Source of the DNA: Guillardia theta CCMP2712 | Lineage: Eukaryota; Cryptophyceae; Pyrenomonadales; Geminigeraceae | NCBI RefSeq assembly: GCF_000315625.1 | Contig: NW_005434574.1 | Location: forward strand, 61,150 to 125,149 | Direction: 5' to 3' | Length of the DNA: 64,000 bases | Part shown: piece by piece, positions 11,358 to 23,500 of the stretch | How positions within the stretch are numbered: position 1 is the first letter of the stretch | How the letters are laid out: each line of letters begins with the position of its first letter | Notes under the pieces: model-generated | Databases searched by the model: none | What the model was told of the DNA's origin: nothing | What the model saw: only the letters and a program-made list of their open reading frames with translations | Position numbers and translations under genes: made by a program

Positions 11358-14300
11358 TCGATACGCTGCCAGTAAACTGCGTCGTCATTGTCACTGGGCA
11401 ATTAACGCAGGGTTCGAAGCTCCTGACTGACTTGTAAGTGCCAGCGGAGCAGTTGGTGCAGTTGTAGAAGTTGCTGCCGTATTGGCCCAGCGGGCAGAAG
11501 TCCAGCTCTGCCAGCCAGCCGTATCTGCAAGTGCAATTATCCGAAGAGATAGAGCCGGCAAGACTGTAGGAGTTGTGCGGGCAGGGATTGACGCTGGTGC
11601 CGTTCGGACAGTAGAAGTTTGGCGGGCAGAGGACGCAGGCGATTCCGACTTGAAAGTAGCCCGGGAGGCAAAGGCACTGCGACAGAAGGATCGATCCGCG
11701 TGGAGAGCTGGAAAACTGCGGGCAGCGCAGAAAGAAGTCGCCACCGGGGCAGTAGGTCGCATTGGCACACTGGTTGCAGCCATCAGCGCCATTGCCGTAG
11801 TAGCCCGGATTGCAGGTGCAGTCGGTTGCTTCTATCGTACGATTCGTCGTCTTAGTGGAAGAGTGTGGAGTGCAAGGGATGCAAGGGGTTGAAGCAGCGT
11901 AATCGGGCTGGTAAGTATCCATGCTGCAAACTTCGCACGGCTTGCCCTGCGGCGAATCTGCAGTCTTGAACTTGCCAGGAACGCAGGCAACGCAGACGCC
12001 TAGTGACTGGTTGTAGTAGCCGGGATCGCAGGAGCAGGACGATATCTGCGTAGAACCGTTGGTGTTGCTATGCGAATGGTTAGGGCAGGGCAGGCAGGCG
12101 CCAATCACGGCTATGTCAGGATTGTACGTGCTGGCAGGGCAATTCTGGCACGACTTCAACGCAATATCGTAGTAGGTGCCGGAAGGACAGGGCAGGCAGT
12201 ATCCAAGCACGTCGGAATAGCTGCGGTAGTAGCCAGGAACGCAGCTGCATTCGTAGCTCCCGGTAGCGCTCTTGGCGTAGGTAAAGCAGGGCTTGCAAGT
12301 GGTAGCCGCTACAGCGCCGATCTGTGCGGAAAACGTGTCGGAAGGACAGGGCGTACAGGCGTTGTCGGATATTTGATCCTTGTAGTAGCCTTTAGAGCAG
12401 GGAATGCAGGTTTTGGATCCGCCGGCAATCAAAGGCTCGTAACCAACCTGGCAAAGGCAGCTGGAAATCAGACTGGATCCGTTCGCCAGTGTTGTCGTTA
12501 GCGCCGGACATGGCAGGCAATCATCGATCGTGACGGAAGCTGTCTTTTCCATGTAGAATCCGACGGCGCAGGCAACGCAGGGCCCTTTCCCTTGGTAGTT
12601 CTTGTAGTATCCGGATTGGCAGGCCGCGCAGGCAACTCCGTCGCTGTTAGCAGTGTATCCTTCCTTGCATCTGCAGGCCAGAACGTTCACCGAAGAGCTC
12701 GGCGCTATCGAATTGGAAGGGCAGGGTAAACAGCTGGCAACGCTGGCAGATAGCGTGGTAATGGAGTAGGTGTCAGCAGGACAATCCTTGCAGGCTTCCG
12801 TCCCGTTTCCGTATCGTCCAAGTCCGCAGCTTACGCAATCAACGCCTATCTTCTGGAAGCCGGAATCACACTTGCAGTCTTCCAACTTAAAAGCTCCGGG
12901 TATGGAAGTGGAATGCAGCGGGCAGCTGCTGCATTGAATGACGCTGGTAGCGCCTATCGCGGAACTGTAAGTGTTGGCAGGGCAGAGGGTGCAGTCAGAC
13001 GAAGCGACGAAATTCTTGTACTTTCCGGCAGCGCACGGGACGCATCCGTTGGAACCATTGAAACTGGTGTAGCCGGCTACGCACAGGCAGTCTTCGATCC
13101 TGGAAGAGCCAGCAATGGAAGCGGTGAAAGTGGGACAGGGCTTGCAGGCCTTGTCTAACGCATAGGCTTCCGAATAGTAGTTTTCAGGACAGGGAGCGCA
13201 GGCGTAATCGCCAAGGTTGATTTTGTTCGTCCCAGGCTCGCAGGGGGCGCAGTAAACGTTGCTGTTTGGTGCTTGCGTGATCGTTGTTTCGCTGTGCCTG
13301 TAGCCGGGAAGGCAGAGACAGGAGCCGAAGCTGGAAGAGCCGCGACTAGATGTGGAATTGGAAGGACAGAGCTGGCATACAGTGGATTGCGTTACATCGG
13401 AATAAGTCCCTACAGCACAACTTTCGCAGACGCTGGAAGAAGAAGCGCCGACAACCTTCGAAAAAGTGCCAAGCGGGCAGGGAAGGCAGCGTGAAGAGCT
13501 GATAGCAGCAGTCTCCGATTGGTAGGTTCCGGCTGGGCAGAGCGTACAGTTTCCACTGCCAGCACTGTTCTTGTAAGATCCAGCGGCACAAGGCAGGCAG
13601 TCAGCGCCGAAATAGCCCTGCTTGCAGATACACAGCGAAGCATCAGTGCTTCCATCCCCGATGGCGAACTTACCGGCACCGCAGACAGTGCATTCGCTGT
13701 TGCCAATCGCTGGCTTGAACGTTCCTGGTAAGCAGGGCTGGCAGCTGCCGTCGACCAGCAAGAAGTATCCCGCCAGACAGACGCATTCTGAAGCTGACTT
13801 GGAGCTGTAGATCGCTGTAGTCTTCGAAGCAGGGCACGAAGCGCAGAAGGTAAGACCAGCAGAAGGATTGTAAGAACCGAGCTGGCATTGACTGCATGAA
13901 ACATAGCCCGTTCCTTCATATCCGACGCTGCAGAGACAGTCAGTCTTCGCTTCGCTACCTTGCATGAAAGTTATCGCGTTGGCAGCGCAAGGCGTGCAGT
14001 TTCCGTTGCCGACAAAATCTTTGTACTTGCCAATCGGGCAGGCAGAGCATCCGGAAGCTGCGCTCCAGCCGAATCCCTTGTCACACTGGCAGTCTGTCGA
14101 AGCGTTGCTTCCGCTGCTGGAAACAGAGCCGCTGGGGCAGGGAGAGCAAAACTTCAAGCTGTTAAGGTAAGAGTTCGGCGGACAGACAGAGCATGTAAGG
14201 TTCTGAATAAAGGGCAGTATTACAAAGTCACCAACATAGACGCTTCCGTATTCGGCCTGCAGCGCAACAAACCCCCTCCCTCCCATTACTTGCAGCAAAG

Positions 14301-17300
14301 CGTCAGTAAGCGACTTCTGATTGCCAAGAATCGCAATCCTCCCTCCAGCGCCGCCGCCGCCAGTCCTGATCGACTTATCCGCATTCCCGCCATTGCACTG
14401 TATCAGGCCCGTCACCGTCACGTACGGCGCTGAAAGCAGCACGCTTCCGCCGCTCCCTCCCCCTCCCAGCCTGATCGCATCGACAGAATTGTACAGGCTA
14501 CTATCCCCGCCGTTGGCAAGCAGCGACCCGCCGATCAGGATGCTTTCGAAGGATGATATCGTCAAAGAACCACCGCCCGCGCCACCATCGTTGGAAGAAG
14601 GAGCAGGAAGATCGCAGGTCCCACCACCCCCGCCGCCGCTGCCAAGAACGCTGCTGGCAGACCAATCACTGTAGATATCCAGCGCCCCGTAAGCAGACAG
14701 CGCAGGAAACGACCCGTCTCCTCCCCTCCCGCCATAGCTGCCACCAGCCCCGCCATACCAACAAGCTGTAGCGGCCGGCCCACCTCCCCTACCGGACCCT
14801 GCTTGAATCGGGGATGATAGATTCGCGCTGCCGCCCTTCCCGCCCCTGCCGCTGACGTCGATGGTGGCGTTGATGACTACGGCTTGGACGGAGTGAAGGA
14901 CCAGCGGATAGCTGCCAGAAACCGCCACTATGACGTTCTTCCCCAGTAGCAAGGAGGAGAAGTAGATCTGGCAGCTTTCGTTCAGGATCTGGCCCGGCAG
15001 CACGTGTTCGGAATTGACGATGAAGGAAAGGCTGCAGACGTCAGTGTCGATGGTGACAATGCCGGAAGAAAGTTCCAGATAGTTGAAACCCAGATAGCCT
15101 ACGTCGCAGGTGCAATTCGTCCTTCCGGTTGAAGAATAGCTGTTGGCAGGGCAGGCGATGCAATCGTTGCTGGCAAGGCTGTGGTAGGTGTTGGCAGGGC
15201 AGGGGAAGCAGGTGTAGCTGTTCAAGCGTCCGTAGCCCGGCGGACAGAAGCACTGGTTGATTGAAGTCGATCCGATGCTGGAAGTCATGCCTGCTGGACA
15301 GCGATCGCATATTCCGGACGCGTTCAGGTAGAAATTTGCGTTGCAGGAGCATTCGTAGCTCCCGTACGTGTTGGTGCAGACGGAGTTCAATCCGCAGCGC
15401 TGGCCGGAAAGGCATTCGTTGATGTCATAGCAGACAGAAGCGTTCCAGTCGAACTGGAAGCCGTTGCCGCAATAAATGCAGCTGTTGATCGTCTGGCTGA
15501 AGATCCCTTCCGTGCACTTACAGAACGTGCTGTTTGCATTCGAAACGCTGTTTCCAGGGCACTTCTTGCATATCGGCAGTCCAGTCTTTGCGTCAATCCC
15601 CGCCGTGTAGTAGTTGATCTGGCAGACGCAATCGTTGATGGTTTTTGCAGGGCCAACTGTTGTCATCGTTTGCGGACAGGCCTTCAACTCCGTCCTGCAC
15701 TGCCGGCATTGGCCGTATACATCTTTGTAGTATCCAACAGGGCAAAGGCAGAGCTCCAGATCCGTCGCACCTTCAAAGGAATGCAGCCCGGCAGGGCAGA
15801 GCAAGGGAGAGGCACTGTAGCACGGCATGCAGTAGCCGTCAATGGGTAGAAGGTAGGAGCCTGTCCCGCACTGGCAGTCGGTGATATCTGTCGAGCCCAT
15901 CGCACTGTAAGATCCGACGGGGCATTTCTGGCAGCTTCCAGAGCCCCTTTCGGACTTGTAAGTGTTGAAAGGGCAGGGAGCGCAGCCGTCCTGATAGGGA
16001 TAGTAGCCCTTCCGGCAAAGGCAGGTCCTGTTAAGAAAGCTGGTATAGACGACTTCCATGTTATTCGGGCATTGGATGCAGGCGTCCAGCGTGCTGTTGG
16101 TAGTCAGAAGGTAGTCCGGGCAGGGCAGACAAGATCCGTTGGCCACGCCGTAGTAGCCAGAGCCGCAGGCGCAGTCGCTGAAAGAAGTGCTGCCGGAAAA
16201 GTAGGTGGAATACGGCACCGGGCAGGATTCGCAGCCGTAATTTCCGACGGTGCTCTTGAACTTGCCAACAGGGCAATACTGGCAGATCTGGCTGAAGGCG
16301 ATGCCGTCAATGGTTACAGGGATGGATACCGGCGTCATCTGATAGCCCTTTGCACAGGTGCAGTTCAGTATTGAAGTGCTGGCGATATCCATAGTCACCA
16401 TGTTGAACGGACAGCGCGTGCAGTAGTCGGGACCGGCAGTGCTTTTGAAGTATCCATCATCGCAGGGGATACAGATGCCACCAGCCGCGCCGTAATAGCC
16501 GGCAGGGCAGTAGCAATTGACGACACTGGAAGAGCCGATGCCGGAAACCATCCGATAAGGGCAGCTTTTGCACTTGAAGAGCCCGGCAACGTCACTGTAT
16601 GTGCTTTCAGGGCATTGGACGATGTAGTAGCCGCCAACAGACAGCGTTGAAAGCAACCTTCTGCCACCGGGTGAAGCGGACTGATAGAAGCCAGGCGCAG
16701 CAACGCAGTCGGTGGATGAATTACTCCCCTCCTTACTGACAGTGTTTGGCGAACAGGAAAGGCAGGATAGCAGCCCGGCAACATCGCTGTAATGATCGGG
16801 CGGGCAGGGGTAGCAGGGGACGCTTCCGTTAAGCGAAAAGAAGCCCGGCCCGCAAAGGCAGCTACCAATCGAAACCGAACCCGTGCCGGAAGTGACGCCA
16901 GGGTACGGGCAGGCGGTGCAGTCCTGATTGCCGCTGCCATGATGGATTTGAACTGGTTGAAGGGGCAAGCGCTGCAGGTGCGCGGTGCGCTAAGGTAGAA
17001 TCCAGCCTTGCAGACGCAGGCATCGATGGAAACGCTCCCAATCGCGCTTACAGAGTTGGAAAAGCAAGAAACACAGGAGCCAGCAGACCAATACTTGTTT
17101 TCAGGGCATTGGATGCAATCCACCTTGCCTGCCGCCCCTGCGTTGTAGTAGCCGGCGACGCACTTGCAATCCGTTATGGCGACAGAAGCGGTCTGATTCG
17201 CGAAGGAATTGGCTGGGCACTGCGTGCATTGGAAGGAGCCGGTTATGTTCTTGTATTCGCCGGCAGGACAGGGCTCGCATTGGTTGCTTCCCGTCCCCCT

Positions 17301-20300
17301 GTAGCCAACAAGACAGAAGCAGGCGGATACATCAACAGACCCTTGCTTGATCGTCGAAGCATGGTCAGGGCATTGGGTGCAAAGCGCGTTCTTTGCCACG
17401 TCCTTGTACTTTCCAATCGCGCAGGCAGTGCAGGCAGTGCCAGAGCCGCCGTATCCCCTGTCGCAGAAGCAGGAATCGATGGCAACGCTGCGCTGGACGC
17501 TGGTCGACCCCGTTGGGCATGTTTTGCATATCGACCCGTCGTAGTAAGTGCCAGGTTTGCAGATAGAGCAGCTTCCATCGGTGTTGGACGAAAAGCCCTG
17601 CGCGCAGGCGCAATCGTAGATCGTTATAGAGCCTTCGATGCTGTCAGAATTCGCCGGACAGTCGTTGCAAGGCCCGGGCCCAAAGTCCTTGTACGTCCCC
17701 CTTGGACAGATGGTGCAGGCTTGGCCGTCAGAACCGTAATAGCCCGCGTTACAGAAGCACTGTTCCAAGCTGTAAGAGCCCGACGACGCAGTGTGCGTGT
17801 TGGCAGGGCAGAGCGTGCAGGGCTGGTAGATCGAAGGCTTGTAGTATCCGACGGAGCAACCGACGCAGCTGGAACCGATCAGCTCTTTGCCTAGCGGACA
17901 GGAACAGGAAGTAGAAGCGTTCGCCGACGTAAGGCCAGAAGGGCAAGGCAGGCAGGAACTGCCACGCTGGTAAGTCCCTTCCTTGCAGGGGGTGCAGATG
18001 CCGTCGACTGGGATGTATCCTTCTATGCAGGTGCATTGAAGCGCGCTGGTAGAGCCGGCGGAACTTAACAGGCCCTTCGGACAAGAGAAAAGGAACGTCA
18101 GACCAACCATACAGCTCTGATTCCTGCTGTGCGTGGTGGTATTTTCAGGGCAGGAGCAGATGACGTACGTTTCATTGACGATGGTGGTGATGTAGGTCGA
18201 AGGACAGGGGCTTTGCTGGTAGACGCAGGTGCCGTTGACATCTAGAAAGCCATCCACACAAACGCATTCAAGCGACTGCGAAGAAGGTGAATACTGCAGC
18301 GTTCCGTTGCAAGAACCGCGGGTGTAAACGCAGGCAAGGTCGCAGGAATAATATCTTCCAGTCCCGCTTCCAACGATCTTGCATCGATCCGTCGCCGAAC
18401 TTCGGACGTATCCGGTGTAGACGACCGGCAGCCCTTCCGGATTCGAAGCGGGCGGCAGTTCGTAGGGCGTGTAGCTCTTGTTGCAGACGCAGTAGGAGCT
18501 GCCGACGGAAGACGTGCTGTTTCCAGGGCAGGAAAGGCAGGCATTATCCGATGTGCTGTTCAAGGAGTACGTGCCCGCCGGACAGCGCGTGCAGGGGACA
18601 TTTCCGTTTGGATTGCCGTAGTAGCCAGAAGGGCAGTAGCAGGAAAGGAAATAGCCCTGCTTTGGAGCGTAATAGATCACGATGTTGGTCTTGAAAGCAT
18701 AGCCCTCTGTCACACAGAACAGTGTCTGACAGGAAGCAAGCGAAGGGCTAAGTGCAGGTGCAGATTTTCCACTGGGACAGACCTTGCAGAACGATATGTT
18801 TCCAGCCGTCAGATCGACGCCGGTGGAATAAGTGTCTGCTGGACAGGGATTGCAGACTGTCTGCCCATCACCCACGTAGCCGGCCATGCAGCGACATTTC
18901 CGTTCGAACGCGTAAGTTGAAATGTTCACTGGTGGGCTGTAGGGATCATACTGCAATATCTGCGTGGTAGTGTAGTTGCCGTCAATCGGAACGCTGACAT
19001 CCATGCTGCATTGCGGTATGTAGCAATCGATCAGCGAAGTCGAGCCAGGCTGCGAAACTTGGCCGAAAGGGCAGTCGTGGCAGAAATCGGGCGTTACTTC
19101 GTAGAAGGAAAGCACCAGAAGGCTTTCGCTTGCAAGGATGATCGAACGCTTCTTGATGTCAGGGATGAACTTGCTGAAAGTTACGCCATTGACCCGTTTG
19201 AAGTCTTTTACCTGTTTACTCTTCGCGTCTACAAGCTGCAATCTGCCGTCAGTGGAAGCTATCAAGATCTGATCCTGCGTCGGACTGACTATCAGACCCA
19301 AGACATTGGAAAAGGTATAATATGCCGTGTTCTGGTAGAAGGGGCTAAGGAACGCTTCGCTCCCCACCGCCGCAACCGATCCTGGAATGTTGACAAGAAA
19401 AAGGGAGTTGGAAGACATCGCCCATACGGTTTCCGTCTTGTGCGCGTAAGCAATGCAGACAGGGGTGAAGGAGACAGTGAACGTTACAACTTTGAAATTG
19501 GAAAGATCCACCTTGCGGATTCCATTCAGGCCCGTCTCTAGAACTACCATGTAGGCGCTGTCGTAGCTGACGTCGGCGGCAAAGGCGTTGCTGAATGAAG
19601 CCGCGGATCCAATCCCGTCCGTGCTGGTAGTGCTGCTGGAAGTGCCAATGACGATCGTCTTGATGTAGGACTTTAGGCTTGTCATCGATACAAAAGAGCC
19701 CTTTTCGAACACGAATGCGTAGTTGCTGTCCTTGGTGATCTGGATCAGCTTCGGATTGGCGTAGGAAAGAACGTTGTTGTTGACGTCCCTGCTGACGGCC
19801 CAACCCACCTGCCGCTCTTTGTCAAGGATGTAGAGCACGGAAGAAGTTGAATCTTCCACCCTGAAGAAGTGGCTCTGGTTGAAGACGATGGACGAAGTAT
19901 AACCCTGGATGACCACCAGCGGGGAATAGGTGATGGTCGTGTCCTGTCCGAACTTGCTGGTTCCGTATTGCTCCGGTCCGCAGCTGGGATTCAGCGTGCT
20001 GGAATTCAGGTAGTCGGAAAGATAGCTGATGCAGGACGCACTTCCGGGCTGGACGGAGTAGTAGCCGTTGGGACAGGGCTGGCAACCGATCGTGCTGGTA
20101 GAAAGCGTGTAATCAAGGTACTTTCCAACCGGACACAGATCACAGAACGACTGGCCTGCCGTCAAAGACCAGGATCCAAGCGGACAGTACTGGCAGGGCG
20201 ATTCGCCAAGAACGTTCTTGTATTTGCCAGCAGGACAGACGGAACAGGACGATCCAGAAGGTCCGGTGTAGCCAATGGGACAGACGCATTGGCTGCTGGA

Positions 20301-20496
20301 TGTTGCGCCGGGCAGAGAAGTAGCGTTTTCCGGGCAGTAATTGCAGGCCTGGATGCCAATCGTGCTCTTGTAAGTGCCAGGGCTGCAGGGGCTACAATCC
20401 CTTCCGGAATAAAGCAGTTCAAATTCCGTCAGGCCCCACCACGCCCTGCTACTCCTGCCGAACGCCGTGTCCTTGCTGACGTTGATCTTCAGGTCC
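11354..20496 (-). CDS. Inverted central part of giant Cys-rich protein (about 3,050 aa)
   Basis: Intronless minus-strand coding of the GCC2/GCC3 (ephrin-receptor-like) type: dozens of units resembling CPAGTYK...C..CP......S...C.C..GY. From its N-terminal side it starts without any signal peptide. It carries a probable beta-propeller-like, non-Cys segment (about 20,000-19,050, with DGIGSAASFSNAF and IRKVDLSNF), then long repeat arrays. A Gly-rich block (about 14,820-14,250, GGGGSGGSVLLSAPYVTVTG) sits downstream of one Ca-binding EGF module near 15,430 (DINECLSGQRCGLNSVC). One single-base frame change near 16,935-16,945 splits it into two long frames. The pattern CPFNQFKS...HGSGNQDC is continuous if one base is restored. 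Likely an extracellular or cell-surface structural or adhesive protein. It lacks its own start and end, consistent with being an inverted internal block. Confidence 0.85.
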
Positions 20497-20514
20497 ATCG
20501 TCAGAGAGAGTCAG

Positions 20515-23500
20515 CAGCTGCGTCTGCGCGCCAGGATTGACCTTCAGCTTGACAGATCTATGCGTGCCTTGTCCGATAGCGACCTACAAGACCAACTTCA
20601 GTCTGTACGGCTGCCAGTCCTGCCCGCGCTTCTTCACTACGCCTTACAACGCAAGCACCAGCTTTACAGAATGCACCTGCCTGCCTACCTTTGAAAGAAC
20701 GGCACAGACAGTCTGCACCTGTCCGAAAGGAAGCGATTTACAAGCTGAAAGCTGCAAGCTCTGTCCTGTTGGTACGTACAAGAATACGTCATCGTTGGAC
20801 TCTTGCTATCCCTGCCCGCGCTTCTTCAGCACTGCTTCCAATGGCAGCACCAGCTTCAACAACTGCAGCTGCGAAGCTACGTTCTACAGGGGAGCGGAGA
20901 CTGTTTGCACTTGCGCGCTAGGCAAGACGCTTCACGGCGAAATCTGCGTCAGTTGCGACGTCGACACCTACAAAGACTTCATCGGATACGATGCCTGTAT
21001 CAACTGCCCGCCGAATTCTATCACGCTCTCCAACCAATCTTCATCCTTTGATCAGTGTCTTGCTATCGCTGGCTATTACCGTGACGGAAGGAACTTTTCG
21101 CAGTGCCCAAAAGCCACCTACAAGCCCGTTGTCGGGAATATCAACTGTACAAACTGCCCGATTGGCTCTACCACCTTTTTCACTGGCTCTATCCCTGCGA
21201 CAAGCTGCGTATCGGATCTTGGATACTACCAGAAAAGCGACGGAAGCTTCACCTTCTGTGCTATTGGTACTTATTCCGATGTAATCAACACGACGACCTG
21301 CAAGACCTGCTTCCCTGGCTCTACCACTGCCAGCACAACGGCTACGGCTTCCAGTCTCTGCATTGCCGACCTTGGCTACTACGGCAGCAGCGGCGTTTTC
21401 ACGCAGTGTGCGATTGGCACTTACAGCGACCAGATCGGGCTTACTGTTTGCAAGTCATGCGCTGCTGGTCAGACTACCGGACAGATCGGCTCGAATAACT
21501 ACCGTCAATGCGGCTTCCAGTGCGTCCCTGGCACTTACAGCTCTAACGGTGTGATGACAAGCCTGGAAGACTGCGGTGCTATGACTGGCAATTCGCTCTG
21601 CACGGGCGGGCAGTCGAGCTATTACAGTTCTCGTGCTTTTCCTTGGAGCTACGCAGTGGATAACAATCTTGGCAACTTCATGCATACTGCTTGCGTCGCA
21701 ACGCGCTATTGGTGGATAGATTTTGGCAGCAGCAAGGACGTTCAGTCAGTAGTGATGTGGAGTAGAAGCAATTGCTGTTGGGAGCGCGATAGTGGTGATA
21801 GGATCTATGTTGGCAACTCCCTGACGCCTACCAGCAACAAACTGTGCGGGATAATGGGACTTTTTCCAAGTGGAAATTACAACAACACTGTCAACTGCCA
21901 GTTCTCCGGCCGCTATCTGTTTGTTTACTATATCGGATACAATATACGACCCGACTACTGCATGAACTGGGCGGAAATCAACATCCAGGGCTGTCAGAAC
22001 TGTCCACTGGGCTATTTCCAAGCACAATCAGGCAGAACGAACTGTAGCGCCTGTGCGATCGGCTCTTACGCTGACGCGCCTGGATCTTCATCTTGCACGG
22101 CCTGTCCAACGTTTGCTACCAACGATATTCTGTCCAGCGTTACCATCGAAGATTGCTTCTGCACGAAGAACTTCGTTTGGTTGAACCATCAGTGCGTTTG
22201 TCCGAAAGGAATGCATCTTTCAAGTTATCAGAACTGCACGGATTGTCCTGCTGGCACGTACAAAGACAGCTTCAGTCTTTCCGAATGCCAAGTGTGCCCT
22301 GCCGATACCTATTCCAGTGCTGGCGCTTCGTTCTGTTCGTCATGCCCGGCGCAGACGCGAAGCTCTAACTCTTCCAGTTCCATCTGCGACTGTGTTTCCG
22401 GCTGCGGATTCGGTTCTTACTGGAACAGTTCGCTTGGGCAGTGCGTTTTCTGCGAAGCTGGCAAGCTAAGCCCTGCGTATGGCTTGGCAAACAACGGGCA
22501 ATGCGACAACGCCAGCAGCTGCGCGGCCAACACTTACGCTTCTAACGGGGTATGTATACCCTGCCCTGATTCCAGGCCTTATTCGCCTGCTGGCTCTACC
22601 AACGAATGCTTCTGCACGGCTGACCAATGCCTGCTAACAGCCTGCAACTTCGACGAATATGCAGAGCCCGGCTACTGTGTCTCTTGTCCTGACTCGAAGC
22701 ATGTGCCCTGGCCCAGATATGCAAGCTTCGGACCTGACCAACTGCCAATGCAAGAACATATCGAAAACCTGTCCGTTTGATTCATACATGATTGAAGAGA
22801 TTAATATGACTTCCAGCATTCCATTCACCAAGCTCAGTGATAACGAAAACATCTACTGGAAATTTACCAACAAAGGCGACGATCAGACAGCCTACAGTGT
22901 CAACGTGACAGTGCCAACGCTGGTCACAATGCTGATCATTGCAGGCGGCGGTTCTGGCGGTGACGCAGTGGGAAAGTACGTAGCTAGATCGCAAAGTGTC
23001 GGCGGTGGTGGAGCCGGTGGTGCGATACGCGCTACTGACGTCTGGCTGCCTGTTGGTCAGTATACCGTGAAGGTTGGCAGGGGAGGAGTGAATGGAAATG
23101 GCATAGATAGCTCTTTAATCAGCGCCAATGCTAGCTACATAGCTATTGGTGGCGGAATGGGCGGATGGTACGGTGTGAATGGCCAATTCGGTGGCTCTGG
23201 TGGCGGTGCCGGTGGAAGTTCAAGTGGTGGCGGAGGTGTTTCTGGACAAGGCTATCGTGGCACTCCCAGTAGCGGATTCGGCACAAGCGGAGGAGGTGGC
23301 GGCGCCGGTGGTTCTGGGCCTGCAGCGTATTCTAGTGCATACAATTCCAAACTTCCAGGCCCTTGTATCTATTCAGACATTACTGGAACTTTGCTGCCTT
23401 ACGCGGCCGGAGGTAACGGTGGATCAGATGGCGATTTGGTCATATCTTGGAAGAATACAGTCAGCATGTGCGGCATCGGTGGCGTTGGTGGTTGGTCCGG

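Noticed and set aside
17109-17894. 261-codon plus-strand open frame inside the inverted Cys-rich block
   Set aside because: Antisense shadow of the minus-strand GCC2/GCC3 repeats; the other long plus frames at 12,070-12,501 and 19,869-20,540 are the same. Regular Cys spacing exists only on the minus strand.
11354-20496. A separate full-length minus-strand gene
   Set aside because: It has no signal peptide, starts mid-repeat and ends in a short out-of-pattern tail, and both ends complete the flanking plus-strand frames when inverted.
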